Below, one piece after another: positions 23,211-33,726 of a stretch of 51,781 nt of DNA (position 1 is the first letter of the stretch; every line of letters starts with the position of its first letter). The notes under the pieces were generated by a model. That model saw nothing but the letters and a program-made list of their open reading frames with translations, made no database searches and was not told where the DNA came from. The stretch lies in the IMG/VR virus record IMGVR_UViG_3300044642_000842, positions 1 to 51,781 of that record; one strand, given 5' to 3'. Position numbers and translations under genes: made by a program. This stretch comes from a virus.

Positions 23211-26200
23211 ATGGCTCTTACAAGACTTGATAATCTGTATTCAAGCAAAACTGGTAAATATCTATATGTTTCTCCAGACGATTTTAATGCTACTGATGAA
23301 TTAGATAATAGAGGTAATTCTCCTCTACGTCCATTCAAAACAATTCAAAGAGCCTTTATTGAAGTAGCAAGATATTCGTATCTTCCTGGTCAAGATAACG
23401 ATAGATTTGACCAGTTTAGCATCATGTTGATGCCTGGCGATCACTACATTGACAACAGACCTGGATTAATTGAAGTTGATCGTGGCGAAAAGCAACGCTA
23501 TTTTGATGCCAAAGAACTTATTATTGCAAATAGACAAGAAATTATTGATAGAGCATTTGGCGAAATTGCCATCGAATATGATGAAGCTGCCTGGGGTACT
23601 GATTGGGTAGTTCCTGGCGATCCTATTAATAGCGATTTGAACAGAGGATTTGACTCATACCGTCTGATTCAAAAAAATCGTCAAGAAATTGTTGACGGTG
23701 CTTTTGCTCAAATTGCTATTACACACCCAACTTTCACAAATCCAAATTCAGCTAAATGTCAGCGTGATATTGGATATTTTGTTGATGCAGTATCTTTGGA
23801 TGTATTGCTAGGTGGCGGAAATCGTTATACACGTAAGTTTTTACAAAATTATTTTAATAATTCTGGCACTGCTTGGATCGATAATGGTCTTCAGGGAGAA
23901 GAAGCAGAATCTACTACAGCATTTAATAAAGCCAGAGATTTGATGAAGGCTGCTGTAGCGAATCAGCTAACATTTAAAGATCTGACACTCACTATTGATC
24001 CTCTTACTGGTTCGAATACAAATGTTAATTCATGTGCTAACATTCAAACTACAATTGCCACTCTTACAGCAATTGTCACTGATGTAATTAATGATGGCAA
24101 TTTAGAATATCTTCCTGAAGAGACTATCGAAACCATCGGTCTTGGCGAATCTAAGTGTAAAAGAGATATTGGTTATATTGTTGATGCTGTTGCTGCTGAC
24201 CTCGCTAATGGCGGAAATGCCAATATTGTGGCTGCTGCCAAATCATATTTTACAAAAGAAGGTCTTCCTATTTCGAATGGTCTTTTAGGAGAAGAAGCAC
24301 AATCTGTTATTGCTTTTAATGCTGCTAAAGTAATGATGAAAAAAGCTGTAACCAATCAGCTTTATTCTAAAGATTTGAATATTCTTTCTGGTCCAGCTGT
24401 TTATAATTCTGGTGGTCCAGTAGTTCCAAATCTACCATCAGGTAATGTTGCCACTTGTGTCGATGTTCAAGCAACTATTGATACTTTAATCGGTATTATA
24501 ACGACTGCTATTTCTGATGGAGACATCACAAGTCTTGCTAATGTTCAAATTACAGGAGACATTCCTGTATTTAATTACAACAGAGCACTTGAAGAGTGGC
24601 AAGACAACTCAATTCTTGATCTTAGCAATCCAGATAACGTTCTATACAAATTTAACGCTTCTACTGGCGGTGCTATCGTTCCTAGAGGTTGTTCTCTAAT
24701 CGGTTATGATCTTCGTAGAACAATTGTACGTCCTCTCTATGTACCCGATCCTGCTGACGGAACACAAGAAAGAACTTCGATCTTTAATCTAACTGGTGGT
24801 TGCTATATTTGGCAGTTTACTATTAAAGATGGTGATCTTTCTGAGAATTCTCCTTTATATGACAACAACGATAAAGTAGGTAAGGTTTATTTCCAAAAGG
24901 GTAACAATACTCAATTAGCAATTCCTGAGTATTCTCACCACAAGATTACTATCATGACTTATGCCGATCTAGATGATCTAGATCTGTATTACAATAAAGT
25001 CGCTACTGCTTTCGCTTTATTCCAACCAACAATTGATGATGGTGATTTAGAAGCATTACCACAAGAAAATAGAATTGTTGGTCCTCTTTCTGACACCAGA
25101 AGTATTGTAAATATTCGTCTTAAGCAGTCAACAAATCCATCCAGAACTACGATTGTAGCTACTACTAAAATTGCTCATGGATATTTTGTAAACCAGTATG
25201 TTGCTATTGTAGATAACGGTCTTAATGATCTACTAAATGGTACTTTTAAAGTAACTGCTGTTGATCAAGAAGATCCAAGAATATTTGAGTATCAAGTTGC
25301 TACAACACCAGCAATTTTGGGTCTTGATATTAATGAAAACGGATATAGCAATTCTACAACTCCATCATTAAATCTTAGCGCCAGAGCACAAGCAGAAATT
25401 GACTCTGTAGAATCTGCTTCGCCATACGTATTCAACTGCTCGATTAGATCCACCTGGGGTCAGTGTGGTATGTGGGCGGATGGATCTAAGGCAACTGGAT
25501 TCAAGTCGATGGTTGTTGCCCAGTATACGGGTGTTTCTCTACAAAGAGATGATAGAGCGTTTATTCGCTATGATGAATTTAGTAATACTTGGAATCAGGC
25601 GTCACTTGTAGATGCTTTTGCTACAATTCCTTATCACAGCAAAGGTGATGCTTACTGGAAGGATGACTGGAGAAACTTCCACATTCGTGCTTCTGATGAC
25701 GCTTTCATTCAGTGTGTTTCGGTATTCGCTGTAGGCTTCTTTGATCACTTCTTAATGGAATCTGGTGGTGACATGTCCATCACCAACTCCAACTCTAACT
25801 TCGGTAACACTTCACTTCATGCTGTAGGATTTAAAGGATTCTCGTTCAACCAGGATAAGGGTGGTTATATTACTGATATTATTCCTGTAAAGGAGATTGA
25901 TGACAGTGCTTTTAACGAAGTAGAACTAAAGTACTATTCGATTGCTTTACAAGTATCCAAAGATGTAGCTAACCAAACAAAACTTTACTATGGTAGCGAT
26001 GATTCTTATGATCCATTTGATAGACCATCTACATCAATTAGTGGATATAGACTAGGTGCCAAAACAGATGAAAAGATTTATCTTAAGTTAAAATCACCTG
26101 CTGGAACTACAGAAGAATATTTTTCTTCAGTTACACCAAACGGATTTAAAAAGTATACCGTTTCATTAGAAACTTTAAATCCAGATGGCATTTCAATTGA

Positions 26201-29200
26201 TAATAGAGCACAGGATGCTTCGAATATCATTGAAACCAATAAGACATTTATTCAACAAGAAGCATACGGATATATTACACAAAAGTATCCAAATCTTCTA
26301 ACAAATACTAACATCGAAATTTCTACATGTGAAAGAGACATTGGTTATTTTGTTGATGCTGTAATTCAAGATTTACGTCTTGGTGGTAATATTAATACCA
26401 TTCAAGCTGCCGAAGGTTATTATATTGGTGGTCAATTAGCATACATTTCCAATGAATTAAACGAGACAGTAGAAGCTCTTGATTACGTCAAGAATCTTTG
26501 TATTTCGACGATGAGAAATTATGATTATCTCATCAGAAATTGTGTAACGACACAGGGTTCTGCTGTTGTCGATATTGGTGACACAAGTGGAATCTTGATT
26601 GGAATGAAAGTAACCCAGTATGATTACAATCTAATTAATTTTACTGATGGTAAATTGAATCCTGGTGCTACACCAGTACAGTTAAACCCAGTTATTCCTA
26701 ATAACGTATATGTTAAGAAAATTATTGATGCTAATAGAATTGAGCTAGGTAATCTTGGCAGTAAATTAGACCAAGGTTTGTCTGTTCCAGCGAACTTAAA
26801 TTCTTCTTCTGCTTATCTATATTTTGAATTACCAAAAACAACATCAATTGTAGATAGCGATTCTAATCTTGTTGGTTCTTGGGCAGCTACTCCCGCCAAA
26901 AAAGATAATACTTTGGTACAAGATACCAGCACTTGGGGTCCTACTGCTGGCAATGGCTATCCTGAGTGTTCTGGTGTTGCTACTATTATCCAGGAGTATT
27001 TTGTAAATATATTCTTGATTCTTAATCAAGGTTTAACTCCTCTTGGCGGCAAAGAAGTTGATGCTTCCAATTTAATTCTTGCTAATAAGAATTTAATCGC
27101 TGAGGAAGCAGTTGATAGAATGCTTATTGCTAACCCAGGATTTGTAGTTCCTGGTGGCAATCAACAATGTACTGATGACGTTAAATTAATTATTGATGCT
27201 ATTGCTTATAATATTAAGTACGGCGGTAATAGTAGAGTTTATGATGCTGCTAGAGTATATGTACTTCAGCCTAATTTACTTAATGGAGAAAGAACTCAGG
27301 CTGTTCAAGTTTATACTCAAGTAAGAGATCTTGCTATTCAGGCAATGAGAAATCAGGTGATTACTATTCAAGGTGATCACAATTTAACTCAGTACATCGA
27401 TAATACTGTTATTGGTGATCTTTCTGGTCAAGCTGGAGTCTATGATTCAGCTAATGATTGTGCTGATATTGCTAGCACAATTACTACATTTAATGGTATT
27501 ATTACTGGAGCTATTGGTACTGACGCTGATCCAGGTGATCTTGTTGGAATTACCAGAACTGAACCAGAATTTAATAATGTAACTCGTGTAGAACCAGTTG
27601 TTGATACTGCTAATCTTGCTTCTAGAGCAACACTATTCACTGTTAATGTTGGTGGTGGTACTTCAAACCCACACAATTTTGAAACAGGAACTGCTGTTCG
27701 TCTTGTTCCTAAAGCAAGAGAAGGTACGAATCCAGATAAGAGAGTTATTCGTCTCCCAAGAGGATTCCAAACTAACACAGTTTATTATGTAATTGCTCCA
27801 GGAAGAAGCACTTCTCCAGAAGATTATTCTGATGAAGCAACCTATCCAAACACGTTTGGTCCTGATGAATCTACCAAGATCATGCTTGCCAGGACTAAAG
27901 AAAATGCTGCTGCTGGTATTTACATTTATTCGTCAGAAACAGATTCTGTAGACGAAGAAGTAGAAATTGAACTTCAGCAGTATGTTCTTGATGAAACTTA
28001 TGATCTACATCAATACCTATGTAACTTTATTACTGGTCAAACTGATGTAATTCAGACAGATGTGCCACACGTTTTTGATGTCCCTTCTACATTAAATACA
28101 GTACATAAAGTTTTCTTTAGATCATTTGGTGATCCTAGTGAATCAGAATTGCCACAAATTACTAGCGGTGGCATAACAGAGCCAATTGATACTAACACAT
28201 ATTACTATGCTAGATTTGTTACACCAAAAACTTTCGCTCTTTTCTATACTCCAACTGAAGCAATTTCTGGTACTCCTAGAATCACTTTTACTGCTGGATT
28301 TGGTAAGAATTTCTATGTATTCTCGGATAAGAGAGAAAGCCCAGTAAAATTTGATGCTACTTTAGTAAATGCTGATACTACTACTGGTCAATGGTATATT
28401 AACACCAAGAATGAAATTAGCAATCAATTTAATATTATTAGAAGAATTCAAGAACTTGGCGATACCTTAAAAGATGCTAGAAGTAAGAACACTTTCTACA
28501 GAAGACTTAGAGATAATAGAACAGCTCAAGACAGAATTTATCGTTTAAGATATGTAATTCCTGAGTATGCTCAAGGTGTTCGTGATCCTCTCAATGGATT
28601 TGTTCTTAAAGCAAGAACTGACGAAACAAGAAGACTTCTCCCACAAAAAATTGTTTTAGCTCCTGTTGCTGTTGGATCACCAAGTCTTGCTTATTTTGAA
28701 ATTCAATTACAGCAACCAACTGGCGGAACAATCGCTCAGCAATTAGGATTACCTAAATCTCAGTTAGATCTTAATTTTGAATACGATCCATACAACATTA
28801 ATCAAGTAAAAGTAATTGATAGTGATAAAACACAAAGTAAAGTATCATTTAGCATTCAATCTGCTAGACAAGTTAATGTAAATGGAACAAATCTTATTGA
28901 GTTAACTGTATTTGATTATGGAATTACCAATGATCAGTTGAGGAATGAGAAATTCACTACGGTAAAAATTGATGCTCCTCAAGGTGGAACTTTCAGATTT
29001 AATACATTAAACAGTGTATCAAATAATAGAATTACTTGGTCTGGTTTTTCTGCTGGTTCTGGCTACCTACAAGGTTACTTTAATGTAGATGGAACTGATG
29101 AACATTACTTAATCATTAAAAATATTGATGATAATAAGAGAATTGAGTATAATTCACTTATTGATACTGTGTTCACTCAACCTGTTCTTGACATTGATGG

Positions 29201-32200
29201 AGAACCAGTATTTGATGGTGATGGCAATGCCGTATTGATTTTTGCTTCTCTACAAGCCAAAGAAAACAGCGTAGGAAGTGTAAACAATTCATTAAGTAAA
29301 TCTGATAGAAAAGATTATCTATACAGCATTAAGGATTCTAATGTTCTTACAATAACTCCTGGTGATATTATTGAAGATGATGACAGCACTCAATATAGAG
29401 TTATATCAGTTGAGGATGCTGGTCAAATTGAAGATTCTTTCTACATCTTTGATATTGATGAAATCCAAAGACGTATTCCTAATCAGCAAGCTGGTATTTA
29501 CTACCTAACTTGCCTCAAAGGTAATATCTCACCATTCCCAACTGGACCTGGAGTTGGTACTAACTTTAGAAACTTTAAGTTTAGTCAGCCAATTTCTCAA
29601 CTGTATCCATTAGATTATAAGAATGATCCTCTGTGGTTCCAGGTAAGAGCAGATGGTTCTAGAGATACTTCTATTGTAGACGTTCCTCCAACCATTTGTG
29701 CTGCTGATAACTTTGTTCATGGTTTAGTAACAACTAACGATTCTAAGAACAGTGAAACTAAAGAAGTTGTTTTAGATTTTATTAATAATCCTGCTTTAAA
29801 CAGATATGATTACGTAGTTAATCCTATTGCTGCTCAAGCAGGAAATGCTACTTCTGGTTCTGAGGATAGATTAATTCCTATCTCTGGTGATTCTCCATAC
29901 CCAACTGAAGGTAGACTATATGTAGAACTTCGTAGACCATCTATTGCTCGTTCTGGCAACCACACCTTCGAATATCTAGGTTTTGGTCCTGGTAACTACT
30001 CAACTGGTTTCCCACTAAGACAAGAAGTTGTTCTTTCTGATATTCAGGATTTCTATGCTCAATCTAAGAAAGAAGATGGTGGTATTGTATTTTATACTGG
30101 TCTAAACTCCAACGGTGACCTTTATATTGGCAACCGTAAAATTAATGCTATCACTGGTGAAGAGACATATTTAGAAAGGGCTCAATTAATTTCATCCGAT
30201 GATGAAACAGATGATTTGGGTGGTCTCGTTACTACATTTGAACTTCCTGTTGTATTTGAAAAAGATATTACTGTAGATGGCAATGCTAACTTTAATAATC
30301 CAGTAACAATTAATGTAGAACCATCTGAACCATTTGCTCTAACTGTCGTATCTAATTTAAATTCTTCCGCTGGCGAAGATGTAACATTAGATAGTGCTAC
30401 GTTTGCTTTGAGTGATATTCCTTCGGAAGGTAATATTGTATTGAGTAAAAATAATATTTACTCTGCTATATTTACTTTAAATCCACGAGGTAACACTGCT
30501 CTAAGTGGTCAAAATTACAGTATTAGAACTCATGTAAACCAAACAAACGGCAACATTCCTTCCAATTACACTCCAAATCAAGAATTAAGCACTCTTGGAT
30601 TGAATGTAACGTTTGGATCTGTTTCTCCTACTCCAGGTGATATTCTTCTGAAAGGAGCCCAAGTAGACAAAACTGGATCACTTGGATGGATTTACAGTAA
30701 TTTCTATGATTTAATTACATCCAATGTATTCACTGTAACTGCTTTAGGTTCAAACATTGTTCAGTTTACACTTCAGGTAGGCGTAACAAATAGTCAAATT
30801 GGTATTACACAAGGTTCTAAATTAAAAATTGGTGGATTTACTGGAAGATATGCTAATCTAAATGGTCTTAGAACTGTTGGCACTGTCACCACAAATACAT
30901 TCCAAGTAATCTCGCCGTTTATTATTTCCACCAGTGTCGATGATCCTACTATCATTCCAGCTGGATGGAGTATTGAAATTTCTAGAAATTCCTGGAAAGA
31001 ATTTGGTGTTCTTGGAGCGGAAACTTTAAGAACAAATACACAAAATTATGGAGATTTTAAACTTGGTATTAATACTCTTGCTAGAGCAAAACATGGCACT
31101 GATGGAGATCAATTAACTGGTTTTGTTTCTCAAGCAGTCGATCCTAGAGCTAATCTAGATATCGTTGGTAATGCCTTTATTAGTGGCAGAACTTTAAGTA
31201 CTTCTCCAAACAACTTTATTAACAATCCTCTATTATTAAATAGAACATTTAATAAAGTTGATCATGCTTTTATTGTTGGATTTGATCCAAAAACAAATGC
31301 TCCTCAAGATGAAGTTGTTCTAAGAGTTGCTTCCACAACTATAGGAACTGCTTCAAATGCTGGAGGAAGAATTGGTATCAACACCACGTTATCTGAGTTA
31401 GATAGAAACTTTGTTGTTAAAGGTAATGCTAGAATTACAAATGATCTTAAATTAGAATCTAATCTAGCTGTAAATGGTGGATCATTAACTACTACCAGTA
31501 CTTCATTTAATATTCTTGATACTATTGCTACAGATGTAAACGCTTTCAGTGTTGCTGAAGAGTTAAACATCGCTAATATTACTAATGAAAATCAATTAAT
31601 TAACATTGGTAATGTATCAAACACTCAAGAATTTAACATTGGTAGATTTGTTCAAACTAGTCAACTGTGGATTCATAGTAATTCTACTAATTCATTAGTT
31701 GATATTGGTACTGTAAGTGAATCTAGTACAAATACTAGTATTATTAGAATGGGTGGTGCTTTCGGAAAACTTAGTAACGTAGAAAGCTTATTTAAAATTA
31801 GAAATCGTTTTACCGAAATTGATGGTAATCTTTCGATTGGTACTTACAACCCACCAGGAACAGGTTTCTCGGAATTCCAAACTAATTCTAGAGAAGTTGA
31901 AATGTTCAGCAGAAACATTTCGACACTTGATTTTGCTACCTCAGTAACAAGATTGAACATTGGTGGTGCTGGTGGTTTCACTACAATTAATAATACTCTG
32001 GTAGGAAAGAATGCTGCCGAGATTAATGGTGATATTACATTAATTGGTGGATTAAACGCTGGAGCGTTTACTGTAAGGAGAGGTTCTTTCGGAACTCCAA
32101 CCACTATACATGTAAGAGGAAATATTGATCTCCTAAATGTCGATATTTTCAAAAAAGTAATCATCTCAAGAACTATTGATACTCAGGGATTATCATTCTG

Positions 32201-33725
32201 GGGAGGAACGACATATCAAGTTGACCCAGCAAATGCTGAAGATTATTTCCTACCCATCGGAGAACAAAGTTTCAATGAGTTTGGTATTGGTGATTATGTT
32301 TTAATTGATCGTTCTGTACAAGTTACTGGACAAGATACGGTAGCTTCTCCTGTTGGCGAGCAGTATAGTGAATTAGTACAAGTTATTGAACTTACGAATC
32401 TAAACGATATTTCTGATTTGCCACTCAGAATTAAAGTAAAACGAGCTAGAAATGCTCTCACTGGCGAAGGTTTGATGATATCTGGTCCTAATGTTGGATC
32501 CAGCACAGGTGTTTATCGTTATCTTAGAACTGATCACCCAGATAATGCTGTTCTTGTAAAATATACTTTAGCAAATGATGTAAGTTATATTGACGAAGTA
32601 AGTGGATTGAATAATCCTGGTTCAGGAACAGTTCAAACAATTGCTACAGGAGTATTCAGTGGGTCTGTAGTTTCTGGTGATATTCTAAGATTTAGTGATA
32701 GTGAATTAGCTAATGTTAATGCTATTAATCAGACAACTAATCAACTTTTCAGAATTAATGATGGTGGCAACCCTGCTAATACTGTGTTCCAAGTTGATTC
32801 TACTACAGGTAATACCGTAATAGCAGGAACTTTAGATTTAAATAAAACATTCACACTTATTGGATCTTCAACAACAAATCAAGATAGATTTGTAATTACT
32901 AATGGAACAACCCAAAGGTTTGCTGTAGATAGTGCTACTGGCAACACATGTATCTTTGGAAATCTTGGTGTTGGTGGTTCAAATTGTGACAGATTTACAG
33001 TTGATGGTTCTACCTCATCTACTACACTACGTGGTGGAAATCTATTAATTACTGACAACAACCCTGTTGATGATGGTGATGGTGGATTAGTATTTGGTCA
33101 GAAATTATTCTTACAAAATACTACTGGAAATCTAACTATTTCTGGAACATTAACTACCGAAGGATCTGGTACTAGCACTTTTGCTGGCGATGTTAAAATT
33201 AACGGTGGTGATTTAACAGTCAATAAGATTGTTAGCGATGGTGATGGAGGAACATTAGAGCAAAAATTATTTGAAATTGGTAATGATGGCTCTATGGATT
33301 TTGCTGGGGTAAATGGATTCTTTACTCCATCGGGTGCTAGAAAATGGGTATACGTTGGTGGTGGTGAAGATGTCATCGAGGGTGTTGCTAATGTTAATTA
33401 TTTCCTCTCTCCTTCTGCTGACACTATTTTCAAACTTCCACAAAATCCAACGACTGGTGATATGATTAGAGTAGTAGACGTTGGCGGAAATCTAACTTAT
33501 AATATTTCATTGAGATTTAGGGCGCCTTCGACCGTTCGTGTTCAAGGAGACAATACAAACTCTGGACAAGGACCAGCTATCGGGTCTACATATAATGGTG
33601 GTGAACTTGTAGTACAATCTCCTAATGCTGCTCTTGGATTAATTTACATTGGTCCACTAAATTATGATGGTACTACTACTGGGGCTCCTCCTTCACAACA
33701 AGGTTGGTGGTTAATGGAAATCTAA
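23211..33725 (+). CDS. Giant fibre-like virion protein (3504 aa)
   Basis: The N-terminus (LYSSKTGKYLYVSPDDFNAT, LDNRGNSPLRPFKTIQRAFI) has the NSPLRPFKTIQRA pattern of right-handed beta-helix proteins and is a hallmark I recall from cyanophage fibre/structural proteins. A module beginning CxRDIGYxVDAV and containing GGN and a helical AxxYF segment occurs at about residues 183, 316, 1040 and, diverged (CTDDVKLIIDAI), 1320; each is preceded by an NRQEI/NKxxI helix. The second half is beta-repetitive (LSIGTYN, INGDITLIGGL, GNTVIAGTLDLNK, GNLTISGTLTT). It ends with a small-beta cap (GGELVVQSPNAALGLIYIGP) before QQGWWLMEI. I infer a tail fibre or baseplate appendage; the receptor is unknown. Its stop is 1 nt from the next start. 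Confidence 0.75.
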   Translation: MALTRLDNLYSSKTGKYLYVSPDDFNATDELDNRGNSPLRPFKTIQRAFIEVARYSYLPGQDNDRFDQFSIMLMPGDHYIDNRPGLIEVDRGEKQRYFDAKELIIANRQEIIDRAFGEIAIEYDEAAWGTDWVVPGDPINSDLNRGFDSYRLIQKNRQEIVDGAFAQIAITHPTFTNPNSAKCQRDIGYFVDAVSLDVLLGGGNRYTRKFLQNYFNNSGTAWIDNGLQGEEAESTTAFNKARDLMKAAVANQLTFKDLTLTIDPLTGSNTNVNSCANIQTTIATLTAIVTDVINDGNLEYLPEETIETIGLGESKCKRDIGYIVDAVAADLANGGNANIVAAAKSYFTKEGLPISNGLLGEEAQSVIAFNAAKVMMKKAVTNQLYSKDLNILSGPAVYNSGGPVVPNLPSGNVATCVDVQATIDTLIGIITTAISDGDITSLANVQITGDIPVFNYNRALEEWQDNSILDLSNPDNVLYKFNASTGGAIVPRGCSLIGYDLRRTIVRPLYVPDPADGTQERTSIFNLTGGCYIWQFTIKDGDLSENSPLYDNNDKVGKVYFQKGNNTQLAIPEYSHHKITIMTYADLDDLDLYYNKVATAFALFQPTIDDGDLEALPQENRIVGPLSDTRSIVNIRLKQSTNPSRTTIVATTKIAHGYFVNQYVAIVDNGLNDLLNGTFKVTAVDQEDPRIFEYQVATTPAILGLDINENGYSNSTTPSLNLSARAQAEIDSVESASPYVFNCSIRSTWGQCGMWADGSKATGFKSMVVAQYTGVSLQRDDRAFIRYDEFSNTWNQASLVDAFATIPYHSKGDAYWKDDWRNFHIRASDDAFIQCVSVFAVGFFDHFLMESGGDMSITNSNSNFGNTSLHAVGFKGFSFNQDKGGYITDIIPVKEIDDSAFNEVELKYYSIALQVSKDVANQTKLYYGSDDSYDPFDRPSTSISGYRLGAKTDEKIYLKLKSPAGTTEEYFSSVTPNGFKKYTVSLETLNPDGISIDNRAQDASNIIETNKTFIQQEAYGYITQKYPNLLTNTNIEISTCERDIGYFVDAVIQDLRLGGNINTIQAAEGYYIGGQLAYISNELNETVEALDYVKNLCISTMRNYDYLIRNCVTTQGSAVVDIGDTSGILIGMKVTQYDYNLINFTDGKLNPGATPVQLNPVIPNNVYVKKIIDANRIELGNLGSKLDQGLSVPANLNSSSAYLYFELPKTTSIVDSDSNLVGSWAATPAKKDNTLVQDTSTWGPTAGNGYPECSGVATIIQEYFVNIFLILNQGLTPLGGKEVDASNLILANKNLIAEEAVDRMLIANPGFVVPGGNQQCTDDVKLIIDAIAYNIKYGGNSRVYDAARVYVLQPNLLNGERTQAVQVYTQVRDLAIQAMRNQVITIQGDHNLTQYIDNTVIGDLSGQAGVYDSANDCADIASTITTFNGIITGAIGTDADPGDLVGITRTEPEFNNVTRVEPVVDTANLASRATLFTVNVGGGTSNPHNFETGTAVRLVPKAREGTNPDKRVIRLPRGFQTNTVYYVIAPGRSTSPEDYSDEATYPNTFGPDESTKIMLARTKENAAAGIYIYSSETDSVDEEVEIELQQYVLDETYDLHQYLCNFITGQTDVIQTDVPHVFDVPSTLNTVHKVFFRSFGDPSESELPQITSGGITEPIDTNTYYYARFVTPKTFALFYTPTEAISGTPRITFTAGFGKNFYVFSDKRESPVKFDATLVNADTTTGQWYINTKNEISNQFNIIRRIQELGDTLKDARSKNTFYRRLRDNRTAQDRIYRLRYVIPEYAQGVRDPLNGFVLKARTDETRRLLPQKIVLAPVAVGSPSLAYFEIQLQQPTGGTIAQQLGLPKSQLDLNFEYDPYNINQVKVIDSDKTQSKVSFSIQSARQVNVNGTNLIELTVFDYGITNDQLRNEKFTTVKIDAPQGGTFRFNTLNSVSNNRITWSGFSAGSGYLQGYFNVDGTDEHYLIIKNIDDNKRIEYNSLIDTVFTQPVLDIDGEPVFDGDGNAVLIFASLQAKENSVGSVNNSLSKSDRKDYLYSIKDSNVLTITPGDIIEDDDSTQYRVISVEDAGQIEDSFYIFDIDEIQRRIPNQQAGIYYLTCLKGNISPFPTGPGVGTNFRNFKFSQPISQLYPLDYKNDPLWFQVRADGSRDTSIVDVPPTICAADNFVHGLVTTNDSKNSETKEVVLDFINNPALNRYDYVVNPIAAQAGNATSGSEDRLIPISGDSPYPTEGRLYVELRRPSIARSGNHTFEYLGFGPGNYSTGFPLRQEVVLSDIQDFYAQSKKEDGGIVFYTGLNSNGDLYIGNRKINAITGEETYLERAQLISSDDETDDLGGLVTTFELPVVFEKDITVDGNANFNNPVTINVEPSEPFALTVVSNLNSSAGEDVTLDSATFALSDIPSEGNIVLSKNNIYSAIFTLNPRGNTALSGQNYSIRTHVNQTNGNIPSNYTPNQELSTLGLNVTFGSVSPTPGDILLKGAQVDKTGSLGWIYSNFYDLITSNVFTVTALGSNIVQFTLQVGVTNSQIGITQGSKLKIGGFTGRYANLNGLRTVGTVTTNTFQVISPFIISTSVDDPTIIPAGWSIEISRNSWKEFGVLGAETLRTNTQNYGDFKLGINTLARAKHGTDGDQLTGFVSQAVDPRANLDIVGNAFISGRTLSTSPNNFINNPLLLNRTFNKVDHAFIVGFDPKTNAPQDEVVLRVASTTIGTASNAGGRIGINTTLSELDRNFVVKGNARITNDLKLESNLAVNGGSLTTTSTSFNILDTIATDVNAFSVAEELNIANITNENQLINIGNVSNTQEFNIGRFVQTSQLWIHSNSTNSLVDIGTVSESSTNTSIIRMGGAFGKLSNVESLFKIRNRFTEIDGNLSIGTYNPPGTGFSEFQTNSREVEMFSRNISTLDFATSVTRLNIGGAGGFTTINNTLVGKNAAEINGDITLIGGLNAGAFTVRRGSFGTPTTIHVRGNIDLLNVDIFKKVIISRTIDTQGLSFWGGTTYQVDPANAEDYFLPIGEQSFNEFGIGDYVLIDRSVQVTGQDTVASPVGEQYSELVQVIELTNLNDISDLPLRIKVKRARNALTGEGLMISGPNVGSSTGVYRYLRTDHPDNAVLVKYTLANDVSYIDEVSGLNNPGSGTVQTIATGVFSGSVVSGDILRFSDSELANVNAINQTTNQLFRINDGGNPANTVFQVDSTTGNTVIAGTLDLNKTFTLIGSSTTNQDRFVITNGTTQRFAVDSATGNTCIFGNLGVGGSNCDRFTVDGSTSSTTLRGGNLLITDNNPVDDGDGGLVFGQKLFLQNTTGNLTISGTLTTEGSGTSTFAGDVKINGGDLTVNKIVSDGDGGTLEQKLFEIGNDGSMDFAGVNGFFTPSGARKWVYVGGGEDVIEGVANVNYFLSPSADTIFKLPQNPTTGDMIRVVDVGGNLTYNISLRFRAPSTVRVQGDNTNSGQGPAIGSTYNGGELVVQSPNAALGLIYIGPLNYDGTTTGAPPSQQGWWLMEI

Positions 33726-33726
33726 G

